Source: Hirsutella rhossiliensis (taxonomy: Eukaryota > Ascomycota > Sordariomycetes > Hypocreales > Ophiocordycipitaceae). Taken from it: DNA of 64,000 nt. Both the position numbers and the translations under genes were made by a program. Below are positions 13,201-25,100 of the stretch, one piece after another (position 1 is the first letter of the stretch; every line of letters starts with the position of its first letter). Under the pieces are notes generated by a model. It saw only the letters and a program-made list of their open reading frames with translations, was not told where the DNA came from and made no database searches. The stretch is from the NCBI RefSeq assembly GCF_020360975.1, contig NW_025408684.1, positions 372,001 to 436,000 on the forward strand. The letters run 5' to 3'.

Positions 13201-15200
13201 CCTAGTCTTCCCTTAGCCGTAGTATTCGCATTCGACGGTCTTTAGGCCCCTTATTCGTACGCCCTATTATTATCCTAGCTTATATAAAGCTAAGGGGCCT
13301 AGGTAACTAGGTCGTGCGTGCTAAAGAATGCCGTCTCCTTAGGCTGCCGGAAGAGGGTCCTTTATAGTAGACCTATTCCTCCTAGCAGGGAAAGCTAACT
13401 TCTCGAGAGGTTCCTTCCTAAGGATAGGTCGGAATTCGAGAATAAATTAACCGAATTTCTCCTCGATAAGCCTAATAGTCTAATTCTTCTAGACTAGCCT
13501 CGTAGGCTTAGACGTCGTATCCTAGAAGATTCCTTCCTCTCGAAGAAGGCGGAAGGAAATCAGGCTCGTTAAAAATCGAGGGCAAAAAGCTACCCTTTTT
13601 CTTCGAAGAATTCGTATAGATCCGTTAGGTAATTTCATCGTAAAATTCACCTTTCTATATCCCTCTATCTATACGGTTAATTCCCCGGCAATAAGATATT
13701 CCCTTTATGCCTTCTTAAAGGACCGGAATCGTAAGAGTATATTATAAATATCGAGGGAAGCACTAGAGTTAAGGATAGCTGATTTTTATAGGGGATAATC
13801 GGAGGGTCCTAACGGTTAGTCTTACTAATCCGTAGGGAAGACGAATACCGGATTTGCTATACTAACGATTTTTCCTCGAATTTGCGGCTCGAATAAGGGC
13901 AGCGGCGTTATTAGTTGCTATTTCTTAGCAACCTAAATCTCGTCTATCTTCTTCTACAACGAGGGGTCCTCCTTAAGAGACTATTATACTATTTCTTATA
14001 GCCTCTTTAAAGGGTTAACTCCTTCTAGTCGGTTTTCCTCGAAGACCTGCTAGCAGTCTTCTAGCCGATAGGGCTTTTTGTATGCTTAGCAGGTAGGTCG
14101 ATTCCTCCTCGTACGTTGTTTCTTTAAGGAATCCTCGTCCCGGTCTAGAAGGTCTGCTTAAAAACCCCCCCTTTTTACCCCTTATTACTAATATTAACGA
14201 GGTTCGATTTCGACTAGTTCCCTGATTTTTCGACTAACGGACTAAAAGGTCTATTAGGGGACTAGTCGGGCCGGTCTAACTAACGGGACCGGGGCCGGGC
14301 CCGGAGTAAGAGGCGGAGCCGGGGCCGGGCCTAGGGCCGCAGCTGCAGTTAACGACGACGTTGAGGCTCTCGAGGGAGGAGGAACCGAAGGAGCAACAGC
14401 CGTAGCAGCAGGGGCTATAGCAGCTATAGGGGCAGCAGGTCGAGCCGTCTAGGTCGAGTGCTAGCCACGAAGGAATAAGACTGCTTATTGTTATACTCGA
14501 GCAGCCTCTTTGTCTAGTTCCCGGCTAGCTTCTCGAAAGATAGTCGAGTAACCGTTACTAATAGGCTTTATTAGCAGAGATATATCCCGTAGCTACTAGC
14601 CGGATAGAGCTTCTATAAGGAAGTATTAGTTAGCTTCCTCGAGGATTTCTTCCTACTTAGCTAGCTACGAAGAAGCTAGCAGGTTCCTAGCAGAAAAGGC
14701 TCCTAGGTAGGCCGTATAGGTCTTCCTAATCCGGTTAGTTATATAGCCCCTCGAGGGAGCTATCGAGGTCTCGAGCTTTAAAAGCCACTGCCTAGGAGTC
14801 TCTTCTTCTCGAAGAGTAATTAGCTTTACGGCACTAACGGATTCCGTTATCGCCGTGCGTGCAGCAGTTAGTAGCTTCGTCTCGTAAAGGTATTCCTTAC
14901 GGTGACTCTCGTAGTCACCTAAGGCAGCAGAAAAAGCTCTCTATTATATAGAGGTTAGCTCGGAGAAGAGGGAAGCTCCTTCTATAAATTCCGTTGCCCT
15001 AGGACGAAGAGGGGGCTCGAGAGGGTCCTGCTTATTAGAGAAGACTAAATTATAGATAGTTCTATCTACACGAGCCCGTAGCTCCTTTACCTACTTATCC
15101 TAATCTTAGGGCTCTATAAGAATCGTCCTATAGACCGTAGGGACGGTAGAGGAGTCGGTTTTCGTTATCGTTGCAAAAGAGGGGGGGCAGAAAAGTCGGT
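10250..15200 (-). pseudogene. Copia gag-pol remnant
   Basis: Read on the minus strand. The zinc knuckle near 14.05-14.1 kb keeps C-x2-C-x3-H-x4-C spacing, with the second Cys codon now TAC and the His codon now TAT; both are single RIP changes (TGC to TAC, CAT to TAT). RT is identified by FFYVDDII at about 11.29 kb, with flanking Lys/Ile-rich sequence. Downstream (toward 10.3 kb) should be RNase H. Upstream gag (14.2-15.2 kb) is Ala/Arg/Glu-rich. Many in-frame TAA/TAG make it non-functional. Confidence 0.75.
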
Positions 15201-15318
15201 TAAAATCGGCTTTTCTAGTAAGAGGGGTAAAAGGAAGCCACGAGGGATATAAGAAAGGTGCCTTTTATAGCAGCCGGAAGGTATAGGAATTCTATTCCTC
15301 CTAGGCTTATAACTCTCG

Positions 15319-15798
15319 CGAAGAGAGATACGAGAAGTATATAAAAATACATAAAGGTAAAATTAGAAGTAAAGGGTCGGATAGGCAGGGCAGAGAGATT
15401 TAATTCTTACGGGAGCAGCAATTGCGGCAGGGGAGTAATTGTTATATTGCCTTAATTGTCTTTCTTTCCTCTATCTAACGCCCCTCTTTATACCCGTCTA
15501 GCATCTTAATTAACAAAGAAGATCCTACTTAAAGAAGCTACTAATATCCCTTTAACTACCGAGCTTATTACCGGTTTTTCCCCTCCTTTCTAGCCGTTGC
15601 CGGCATATCCGTCTTATCTCTCGCTACCTCTATAGGAAGCCATCGCTACTTCTACTTCCCCTCTTACCCCTACCCTCCTTTCTACACCTCTTTTTAGCTC
15701 CTTCTTCCTTTTTCTATACCGGGTGTTTTTAGCTTCCTTAGTCCCTCGTACTAAGAGATATCTCCGAGAACTACGAAATCAGGCTACGCTTCGCGATA
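15319..15798 (-). repeat. Copia LTR (5' LTR)
   Basis: Partner of 9476-9955; retains more CpA/TpG than that copy. Confidence 0.88.
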
Positions 15799-18200
15799 CT
15801 AAAAGATATCTTATTAATAAACCGTAATTATCGCGGTATTTAAGTAGTATACTATAATTAGGTTTTAATAATATAACTTAGTCGTTTAGGTAGCGTTAAT
15901 CGATTTTCTAGTAGTTTAGTTCTATACTTAGGTAAGGTTTCAAAAGTACTTATCCTTTAAACCTAACTAAAAAGGTATTATATTATACTTTTATTTAAAA
16001 GTATATTATATAATTTAGGTAGACGTATAATATCTATAAAATATACTTATAGTACTTATAAGTAAGTAGTATTTATAGATTATCTTTAAATTCCCCTTAT
16101 AGTTATTATTTTTATTATAGAGCTATAAAGGTATCGACTATAGTAATAGCTATAGCGTAGTCTTCTTTATATAGTGCCGGTTAATACTAAATTAATATAG
16201 CTTATTAGTTTTCTATAAGAATTTAAGGTATTTATTAGGTTTTAATTTTAAGTATTTCTTTAAATTCTTTAAAGTATAAAGTATATTCTTTAATTATAGT
16301 ATTTTCTCTTAATAGTAAGGGTAGTAGTATAAGTTCGTTCTTATCTTCCGTTTCTCTAAGTATTTCTTATTCTTTAAAGCTTATATTATTAATACTTTAT
16401 TATTCCTCCTTAGGTTTTTATCTAAGTTTCGTAAGTATAAGGGCTATATCTATATCTTCTTTACTATATTATTTATAAACTACCTATTATTATTATCGAT
16501 TCTTATTTTATATATCTTCTTAGAATCGTTTACTATTTTTCCTAACTTAGTCTTAAGAGACTCTTTTAAGATAAGGGTATTTTAGTTCTATAAATTTAAC
16601 TTATTTCTATATTTTAAGATCCCTTTATTATATTATTATAAGGGTCTTCTTTAATAGCTTTAGGAACTATCTAGTACTATTCTTATCGCTTAGGTATACT
16701 ATATATTTATCGTTATAGTATTTAGTTTAACTAAGGAGTTTATACTTTAGTTCCTATCTATTAATAGCGTTTAAGTATCTCTTACCTTTTAGGGCTAGTA
16801 CTTAATAGGTTTTCTTCTCCTTATAAGGTTATCTATATTCTTTAAAGTAATATCTAAGTTTCTTATAGTTAAAATACTTTCCTTTACTTTTTTATATTAT
16901 ATCTAGGTCTATCTTACCTAGGTTAGTTATATAGGCGTAGGTAATAAGAGTTTCGCGCTTCTTTTTATAGTTAGCGTATTAGTTAAAGTTATTCTTATAA
17001 GAAAGGTTCTAGTTTCTTCTTCCTTATTTCTTTTCTTAGTATTATATATACTATTTATTATTAATTTATACTATTATAGAAATATAGTCTAAGAGGTTAT
17101 TAAGTCGATTTTCCTTATAGAGTTTATCCTTAACTTTTTCTTTAAGCCTATCGTAGAATTATAATATAAGAGGGTTATTATCTTAATTAAGTTTTAAGGT
17201 AACTTAATAGAACTTTATAGTATAATCTAATACTAAGATCCTTTATCGGAGTTCTTAAAGTTTTTATTTAGCTTCTCGTTCCTCGTTAATTATTTTAAAT
17301 ACCTTTATAATAGCTTCTTTAAATCCTTAGAAACTAAAAAAGACTTTATCTATCTTATTATCTTATCGCGCTAGTTAGTTATCGAGAAAATCCCTTATAA
17401 TAGGTCTAAACTAAGTAAGTACCGTTCTAGATAAATAATTTCCTATATAAAGTACCTTTTTAACTAGGTCTAAGAGTTTAATAAGGTAAAACTAGTAGTA
17501 GGCCTTAAGTTAGGTAAGAAAGTCTCGAAGCGTGCTATAAGTACTATCGAATAGTCCTACCTATTTTAGTTTAAATACTTCTTAAAGGTCCCTAACTTAT
17601 TTATTACCTCCTTTATTCCTAAGTAACTATACCTTATATTAAAGGGTAATAATCTCGCGTATTATATCCTAAGGCAATATAGTAGCTCTAAAGTTAGTTA
17701 ATCTAGCTTACTATATAGGTATATTAATAGTTATAATATTACTTAAAGTAATATAGTATTATACTAAATAAGAGCTTTTAACGTATAACGACCGGTATTA
17801 TTCTTAAAGGATAAACCTATTAAGGGGTTTATATTAGTAGATATAATAGGGCGTAGTCTAAGTAATAATAAGTATATTACGTTAGTAATAAGTTAGAGGT
17901 TATAGACTATAGACTATAACTAAGTAATTAAATAATCGGAATTAAAGGTAAGATCGTAATAGAGATTATAATAATTATAATATATTAAAAGCTATCGAGC
18001 TATTTATCTAAAAGAGTATTCCGTTCTTTCCTTATATACCTCGAGAGCTTCCCTAGATCGCCGAGAGTATTAGGTAATCCTATAGCCTAAGAGCGCTAGA
18101 GCGCTAGAGCGATCCTACGATCCTAGTAATAGAGTATTAAAGCGCTAAAGTAACCTATCGCTCTAAACTTAATTAGCCCGTCGGTCCGTTTAATATTCCT
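15799..18200 (-). mobile_element. RIPed Ty3/Gypsy gag fragment
   Basis: On the minus strand about 17.6-17.0 kb reads as a retrotransposon gag domain (…VLDYTIKFY…LKLN…QFYDRLKEKVKDKL…LLDYIS…). It is followed at about 16.83-16.87 kb by a CCHC zinc knuckle with exact C-x2-C-x4-H-x4-C spacing. All four zinc-ligand codons are now TAT (Tyr), each one RIP step from TGT or CAT. No LTR pair was found for it. It ends against the Copia 5' LTR on the left and grades into unassigned RIPed sequence and the LINE on the right (boundary approximate). Confidence 0.65.
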
Positions 18201-18885
18201 TGCTCCCTATATTACGTGCCCTTATAATATATACTAGTCCCCGCGGTTTACTAGACCGTGGTTATAATAAGGTAGCTATAAGGACCCTAGACCGCTAATA
18301 GCCCCTATAATAGCCCCTATACTAGCCTAAGGCCGCTTAGTAGCTTAAGGCTACCTAAGGAAACCTTAAAGCGAGCTCGTAAGCTAAGGTTACTATAAAG
18401 AAGGCGCCTAAGGCCTTAGCTAAGGCCCTAGCTAAGGCCCTAGCTAAGGCTCTAGTAAAAGCCCTAGTAAAAGCCCTAACTAAGGCCCTAGTTAAGAGGA
18501 ACGTAAAAAAGGACTTTTAACTTATCTTAAAGCTAAAGAAGGAATCGCTAACGCTAACTATTAACCTTATTACTCTTTATAATAAGCTTAATAAGGCTAT
18601 AAGGGAACTAGCTATATTAGCTTTATTAACTTTAAATAAAGGTAATATAGTTATAACGATAAAGGCCTTATATACGGTAAAGAAGCTTTTAAAGTAGTAG
18701 GAGAAGTAGTCCTTATACCTTAAGGAGCTACCTATTAAATTAGCCGACCTTCCTACTAGCTAGACTAAGCTAATAGCCCGGAGCGTCCCTAACCTCTTAA
18801 AGACCCCTATCCTCGATATCTTTACTATAAAAGCTAAAACCTTTAGCGGGATCGATATCCTAGGGCAGCTTAGTTTAACGGTAGC

Positions 18886-19315
18886 TGCGGCACACACCTA
18901 AAGACACACCTAAGCTAACGGCAATAGCAGTAGCTAGATACCGAAGGACGAGGGGGTCTAAGGGGAATAAAGGAAACGAGAAAAGTACTAGGCAGGGTAA
19001 GGTAAAGGCAAAGAGGGCTAAAAAGGTATATTAGTAAAAGAGGATATAGAAGAAGATAATAATAAAGATACTAATAGAAGAAGATGCTATCTGCTAGCTA
19101 AGGAGGAAAAGAGACCTCTTTTATAGACCGAATTTTCCCTCCTTCTTCCCTAGACGAATAGGGGCCAAGGGATCATCTAATTAAGAAGAGGGCTAGCTAG
19201 AGACTCTGCCAAGGATCCTACCAAGGACCCTACTAAGGACCCTACTAAGGACCCTGCCAAAGACTCTGCTGCGCGGGCTATATATGTTCCTTAGGGTATA
19301 GATGCCCCCGTTAAA
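18886..19315. repeat. Left long terminal repeat of the non-autonomous element
   Basis: Matches 21325-21754 from (G/T)CGGCA(C/T)A to CCCCCGTTAAA. It contains a small internal tandem of AAGGACCCT(A/G)C units near 19210-19260, and keeps CCAAGG where the right copy reads CTAAGG. Confidence 0.75.
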
Positions 19316-19353
19316 CTCCTCTACAACAAAGAACAGACGCCCTCGTCTACTAG

Positions 19354-19440
19354 GTAAGCAAGCAGGCAGGCAACAGCTAAGGAATAAAGAAACAGACAAG
19401 CAGGCAAGCAGCCGAGCAGGCAAGCAAGCAAGCAGGCAAG
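19354..19440. repeat. Tandem GCAAGCAG / GGCAAGCA minisatellite
   Basis: Short irregular tandem of AAGCAGGC-type units inside the non-autonomous element, notable for keeping many GCA trinucleotides in an otherwise CA-depleted region. Confidence 0.6.
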
Positions 19441-20724
19441 AAATAGCCTAACGGGAGACTAAGGAATAGACTAAGCAACGGGCCAAGGAATAGGCTAACG
19501 AGAGACTAAGGAATAGACCAAGCAACGGGCTAATAGGCTAACTAGAGACCAACGGTAAGAAATAGTAATAGAGGAAGGAGAGATCCTTATAGGCAAGGAA
19601 AGAAGAAGCTAACGAGGAAGGTAGAGGAAAGAAATCTTAAAGGAAGAAGGGGGGAAAAGTCCCTAGAGAAATACCCGGAAAAATTAAATCTTAAATTAAA
19701 TCTTGCCCCTTTTCCCCTAGGTATCTATTTTATACCTAGCTTTACCGGAATCTACTTATTCGGGAGGAAAACGGGTCTTTCTCTTTATACTTAACTTCGG
19801 GTATTTTAAACGGGCCTCTTCTCGTACTTATTCGTTAAGATTGCTTAAAGGTGCCTGCCGCGTCGGCTGCTGCGGACCGTGCCGGGAAGGGCAGAAGGAA
19901 GGATCTCTTACGTACTATTATTGCTATCGGAAAGGTCGTCTATCGCGAAAGTCGTCTACTAAGGAAAAAGGTCTATCGAGGAATAAGCTATCTACCGTAG
20001 AGGAATTCGTCTACTATAGAGGAATTCGTCTACCGAAGAAGCTATCTGCTAGGGAAAGGTCCGTCTACTATAAAGGAATTTATCTGCCGAGAGAAGACTG
20101 TCTGCTAGGACGTCTGCCGGGAAAAGACTATCTACTAGGACGTCTACTAAAGAGGAAATCGCCTGCCGGGACGGAAAAGGTTATCTGCCGGCACCGTCTG
20201 CTAAGGAAGAAATCGTCTACCGGGACGGAAAAGGTTATCTATCGGCACGTCTGCCGGGAAATCTACTAAAAGGGGGGAAATAAGGCAAAAGAGAGGTGCC
20301 TATAGTCTCTAGGTGCGTAATCGGATAGTTAGAATAGGTGCTAAAGGGAGCCGTTAGTCCGGGCTATTAGTGCTAAAGGGAGCTATTAGTCCGGGCTATT
20401 AGTGCCGAAGGAGCCGTTAGGACTATCTAATTATACGGGAAGGAATAAAATTAAAGGAAGCTGCCGTGCTAGACGAAGAAGTCTGCCGTGCTAGAGGCGA
20501 AGACTGCCGTACTAGAGGCGCTGCCGAGGAAATTATCGAAGATTATCGAAAGAAGAGACTACCGAAGAAGAAGACTGCTAAGGAAGACTGCTATAGAAAG
20601 AGCTTATAAAAGACTATAGCCGAGGGGCTATCGAGACCGTAGCTAGGGAGCTATCGAGACTATAGCTAGGGAACCTATTAAGACTGTCTAATCGAGGAAG
20701 CTGTCGGGCTATGGCCGAAGGAGC

Positions 20725-20835
20725 TGTTGGTCCCGTAGAGCTATTAGTCCCGTAGAGCTATTGGTCTCGAAGAGCTATTAGTCCCGTGGAAGCTGCTGGT
20801 CCCGTGGAGCTGCTGGTCCCGTGGAAGCTGCTAGT
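20725..20835. repeat. Tandem repeat of GAGCTGCTGGTCCCGTG-type units
   Basis: About six degenerate units of 15-18 bp (GAGCTATTAGTCCCGTA to GAGCTGCTGGTCCCGTG) in the interior of the non-autonomous element. RIP-like TA and intact TG versions of the same unit lie side by side. Confidence 0.6.
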
Positions 20836-21324
20836 TGTATAGGCAGAGAAAGAAAAACCAGAAAATGTCCGCTGCTGCTACTTACGTAGGTGTCTTCCCT
20901 CTATAATAAAGACTAGACGTCCCCGTCTATAACTAAAGCAGCTGCCGTAGATAGAGCCTGCCGGGGAGGAAAGTTCGGTTCGTTGAAAAAAGAAAGCTCC
21001 GTCTAGTATAAGGGACTCCGGCTAGGGCAGGGGACTTCGGCCGGGCAGGGGACTTCGGCCGGGATAGGGGCAGGGGACAGGGGCAGGGGCTATGGTCTAG
21101 GCTAACGGCTGGGCCACGGTCTAGGCTAACGGCTAGGGAAAAAAGAAAAAGGTCGGTGAAATCTTTCCCTGCCTAGCGCTTATCTCGACGGGAAAGGTAT
21201 AGCAGCACCGGCGTAGTTCGTTTAGCTCTGCCCTTTTCGTATCTTTTTCCTCTTCGAGAGAGAGAGAGAGAGAGGGAAAGGGAAATAGAAGCTTTACGCC
21301 CTAGAGACCAGTTTTAATAGTAGC

Positions 21325-21754
21325 TTCGGCATATACCTAAAGACATACCTAAGCTAACGGCAATAGCAGTAGCTAGATACCGAAGGACGAGGGGGTCTAA
21401 GGGGAATAAAGGAAACGAGAAAAGTACTAGGTAGGGTAAGGTAAAGGCAAAGAGGGCTAAAAAGGTATATTAGTAAAAGAGGATATAGAAGAAGATAATA
21501 ATAGAGATGCTAATAGAAGAAGATGCTGTCTGCTAGCTAAGGAGGAAAAGAGACCTCTTTTATAGACCGAATTTTCCCTCCTTCTTCCTTAGATAAATAG
21601 GGGCTAAGGGATTATCTAATTAAGAAGAGGGCTAGCTAGAGACTCTACTAAGGATCCTACTAAGGACCCTACTAAGGACCCTACTAAGGACCTTACTAAA
21701 GACTCTACTACGCGGGCTATATATATTCCTTAGGGTATAGATGCCCCCGTTAAA
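21325..21754. repeat. Right long terminal repeat of the non-autonomous element
   Basis: Partner of 18886-19315; more heavily RIPed (CTACTAAGG where the left copy has CTGCCAAGG). Confidence 0.75.
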
Positions 21755-22199
21755 TTAGGTAGCTAGGTACCCTAGGCCTAATATAAAAGGTAGGATCTAT
21801 TATCTTTATAGTCCCTTTAAAGGCTATAAGGGCTAAATACTAAAAAAAAGACCTCTATATAATAGGTCTATAGATTTAAGTTAAGGCTTATAAGGAATAT
21901 ACTATATATATATAATACTATAAGTACCTTTCCTTTAGCTATAACCCTTAGACGTACTAGTAGCCTATTAAGTATACCTTTTACCTAGAAAAGCACCTAA
22001 CTAAGGACTATAACTACCCTAGCTATAAGGCTAGCTAAGGCTACTCTTACTTTAAGGTCTAATACTATAATTATAAGAGAGAGCACCTTATAACTAATAA
22101 GGTATAATATAGAGTCTATAAGGGAATAACTAATACTTAATAGCCTTAGCCCCCTTATACCTATAGGGCCCCTAAAGCCCCTTAGGCCCCTAGGCTAAC

Positions 22200-25100
22200 T
22201 ATAACCCTATTAGTATTATATAATATAATACTAATAAGTAAGAAATAGCTAACCTATTAATCCTAGAGTAGGCCCTAAAAATAAAAGTAGACCTTATTTT
22301 ATTATAAGAGCCCTACTTTTATAAGATCGATAATAGCTATATCCCTATATAGTATCTAGCCTATAACGTTATAACCCTTATCCCCTCTATTAACTATCCT
22401 AAGCTTACTAAGAGGCCTAGGGTTATAGCTTATAAGAGGAGGGAAGCTTAAATAAAAGCTAGCCTTAGCTTTAACCTCTTTTATAATCTTAATATATAGG
22501 CTATAAGGGTAAAAGGCATTAAACCGTTTACCCTTATTAACCTATATAATAAAAAAGAGGTTAAAGGGGCCTTAGCTAGCTAAGGCTAGTAAGGGCCCCT
22601 TATAATAAAAAGGCTACTATTAATAGCCTAGCTCCTAAAGTAGCCCTTTCTATTAGTAAGGGACTTTAACTTATACTACCCTTAGTAGAACCTATTTATA
22701 GAACCTTCTAAGGCTTATAAGGTAGAAGCCCTTATTAGCTAGCTCGACCGCTATAAGGCTTCCTTACTAATAGACCTTAAGGTAGCTATAGAAGGCACCT
22801 ATTAAAGGAAAGGCTTAAAAGGGGCCTTAGTTATAGACCTTACTTTTTATAGCCCCTTTAAATAGTCAACCTAAGCTAACTTCCGCTTCTTAAAGGCTAT
22901 AGGCTTAGATTATAAGCCTATAGCCTTTAAAGCTAGCTTAATAGGCCTTAATAAACCCCTACTAGCTAAGCCTACTACCTATAATTATAGGAAAGTAAAC
23001 TAAAAGGTATTTTCGGAATACTTAGCTAAGAAGGAATAGGACCTCCTTAAATCTATAGAGAGGGCTATAAAAAGAGATAACTTAAAAGGGATAGCTTCCC
23101 TTTTAATAAGAACCCTTATAGAGGCCTCGAACGTAGCGATACCGAAAAAGAGGCCTTATAAGGGATCTAAGCCCTAGTAGACCGACGAGCTAACTTGCTT
23201 TCGGAAAGCCCTAAGCCTAGCCTAACGGGCTTATAGGCTAGCCTAGGATAAGGAGAGCTAAAGGAGCTTTATAGAGGCCCGAAATAGCTTTAAGTATACT
23301 ATTAAAGCTATTAAAAAGTAATACTAAGAGAGTTTTTTAATAAAAGTAGTAGGAAAGGATATCTTTATAGCCTTTTCCTATACTAAGGCTAGAGCTAACC
23401 TTACCCTTCTTAGTATCTTATATATAAAAGAAAGGATAGAGGTAAAAGCTAATACCTTTACGGAAAAATACGAGGCCTTCTTAATAACCTTTTTCCCGAC
23501 CCTAGACCCTAGCCCTAGCCCCCCCTCTTAGCTCCCCTTAGAGCCTAGAAAAAGAAGAGCCTCTAGGCTATATAGGTAGTAAGGGCACGGATAAGTAGGA
23601 CTAGCTAGAGCTAAAGGACCCTAAGATTAAGAGGGCTATTTTTAGCTCTTTTAATAAGAAAGCCCTTAGCCTAGACTCCCTTAGCTTCCTCCCTATTTAA
23701 TACGTATATAAAGCTATCCCTACGGTCTTTAATAGGGCCTATAAAGCTTTATTTAACTAAGGATACTACCTTAAGGTATAGAAGGAAGCTATAAGAATTA
23801 TACTTCCTAAGTAAAATAAGCTAGACTATACTATCGTTAAGGCCTATAGGGTTATAAGTCTACTTAACTACTTAGGAAAGGTCCTCGAAAAGCTATACGC
23901 TACCTGGCTAAGCTATTTAGCTAATACGGCCGGGCTTCTAAACCCTACGTAGCTAAGGGGACGAAAATAGCGGTTAGCTATAAATATAGCCTTCCTCCTT
24001 CTATACTATATCTAAAAGAAGTAGGAGTTTAATAAGAAGGCTATTACTAGTACCCTCTTATTAGATATAAAGGGCGCCTTTAACTTTATATCGAAGGAAT
24101 AGCTTATAAGGGTCCTAAGGGACTTAAACCTCCCTAAGGCCCTTATAAGCTAGGTAGACTACTTCCTTACTAAAAGGAAGATCTAGCTAGCCTTCGAAGG
24201 GTAAGTCTAGCCCCTTATAGACCTAGTAATAGGGGTGCTTTAAGGGTCTCCTATTAGCCCTATTTTATTCCTCTTATACGTAAGGGGGATACTAGCGGCT
24301 AAGGGATACTAGCTATCTTATATAGATAACTTTAGTATCTTTATAACGTCGACCTTAGCTAAGAAGAACGTTCGGTAGCTAGAAGTAATAGCTACTAACC
24401 TATTTAAATAAGCTAAAGACTAAGGAGTCTACTTTAACCCCTTAAAGATAGAACTTATCTACTTTAATAGGCAATAGCAGCCTATTTTAAAAGGTATAAT
24501 AGTAGGAGGCTTATTTTTTAAGGCTAAGCCCTTAGTATAATAGCTAAGGGTCTTCTTTAATTCTAGGCTCCTATTTAAATAATATATCGAGAAGAAGTTA
24601 GCCTTTATATAAGCTGCCTTTAAAGGACTATCCCGCTTAACCTCTATATAAAAAGGCCTATTATTTAGAGCCTTTAAATAGCTCTACTAGGCTTATATAA
24701 CCTCTATAGTAAACTATAGGGCCTAGCTTTAGTATAAGGGGCCTAAGATCCCTAAGAGCCTAATAAAGCCTTTTTAAAAGCTTTAAAACTAAGCTCTTTT
24801 AAAGGTCTTAGGGGCCTTTAAAGGATCCCCTATTAAGGCTTTAGAAGCTAAAGTAGCCCTACCGCTACTAGAGGTACGATTTAAAAGGGTATGCCTCTCT
24901 TACGCCCTCCGGACCCTATACTTCTTACCTAGTTACCCTATAAAGTAGGCTTACGACCTAGCTATATAGGACGACCTCGCCGACTTAAGCTTTAACCTAA
25001 GGGCCTTAAGCTATATTAGGCTATATACGTAGCTCTTCCGCCTCCTTAAAAGCCTAGTAGCTTTTATAGGACCTAATTATAACTTAGAAAAAAGGAAAGC

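Larger units (their letters stand above)
9476..15798 (-). mobile_element. Full-length Ty1/Copia LTR retrotransposon, RIP-inactivated
   Basis: Direct repeats of 480 bp (9476-9955; 15319-15798) flank a 5.4 kb interior. Minus-strand coding is shown by the Copia-type RT box FFYVDDII (about 11270-11305) and by a gag zinc knuckle near 14050-14115, upstream of it in transcriptional order. Single ORF order gag-protease-integrase-RT-RNase H is consistent with Copia. GC content and residual CpA/TpG are higher than in the Gypsy copies, so RIP here is lighter; the remaining CpA are mostly preceded by G. No target-site duplication could be fixed because the LTR ends are ambiguous by a few bases. Confidence 0.85.
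18881..21754. mobile_element. Non-autonomous LTR element (LARD/TRIM-like) inside the LINE
   Basis: Two direct repeats of about 430 bp flank a 2.0 kb interior that encodes no recognisable retrotransposon protein but is rich in short tandem repeats. LINE ORF1 sequence lies on both sides, so this is an insertion. The two repeats differ, as far as I read them, at C/T and G/A positions in CpA/TpG contexts. Much of the interior and the right part of the first repeat keep CpA and TpG, so RIP is weaker than in neighbours. Open frames at 19841-20269 (+) and 19193-19423 (-) are repeat-derived and I do not regard them as genes. No clear target-site duplication. Confidence 0.6.

Noticed and set aside
19841..20269. 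142-codon plus-strand open frame
   Set aside because: Lies in the tandem-repeat interior of the non-autonomous LTR element. The protein is a low-complexity echo of SST-EK and LLGRL units with no domain.
18881..21765. GGTAGC as a target-site duplication of the non-autonomous element
   Set aside because: GGTAGC occurs on both outer sides, but using it would require the right repeat to end three bases beyond where it still matches the left repeat, so the boundary does not fit.
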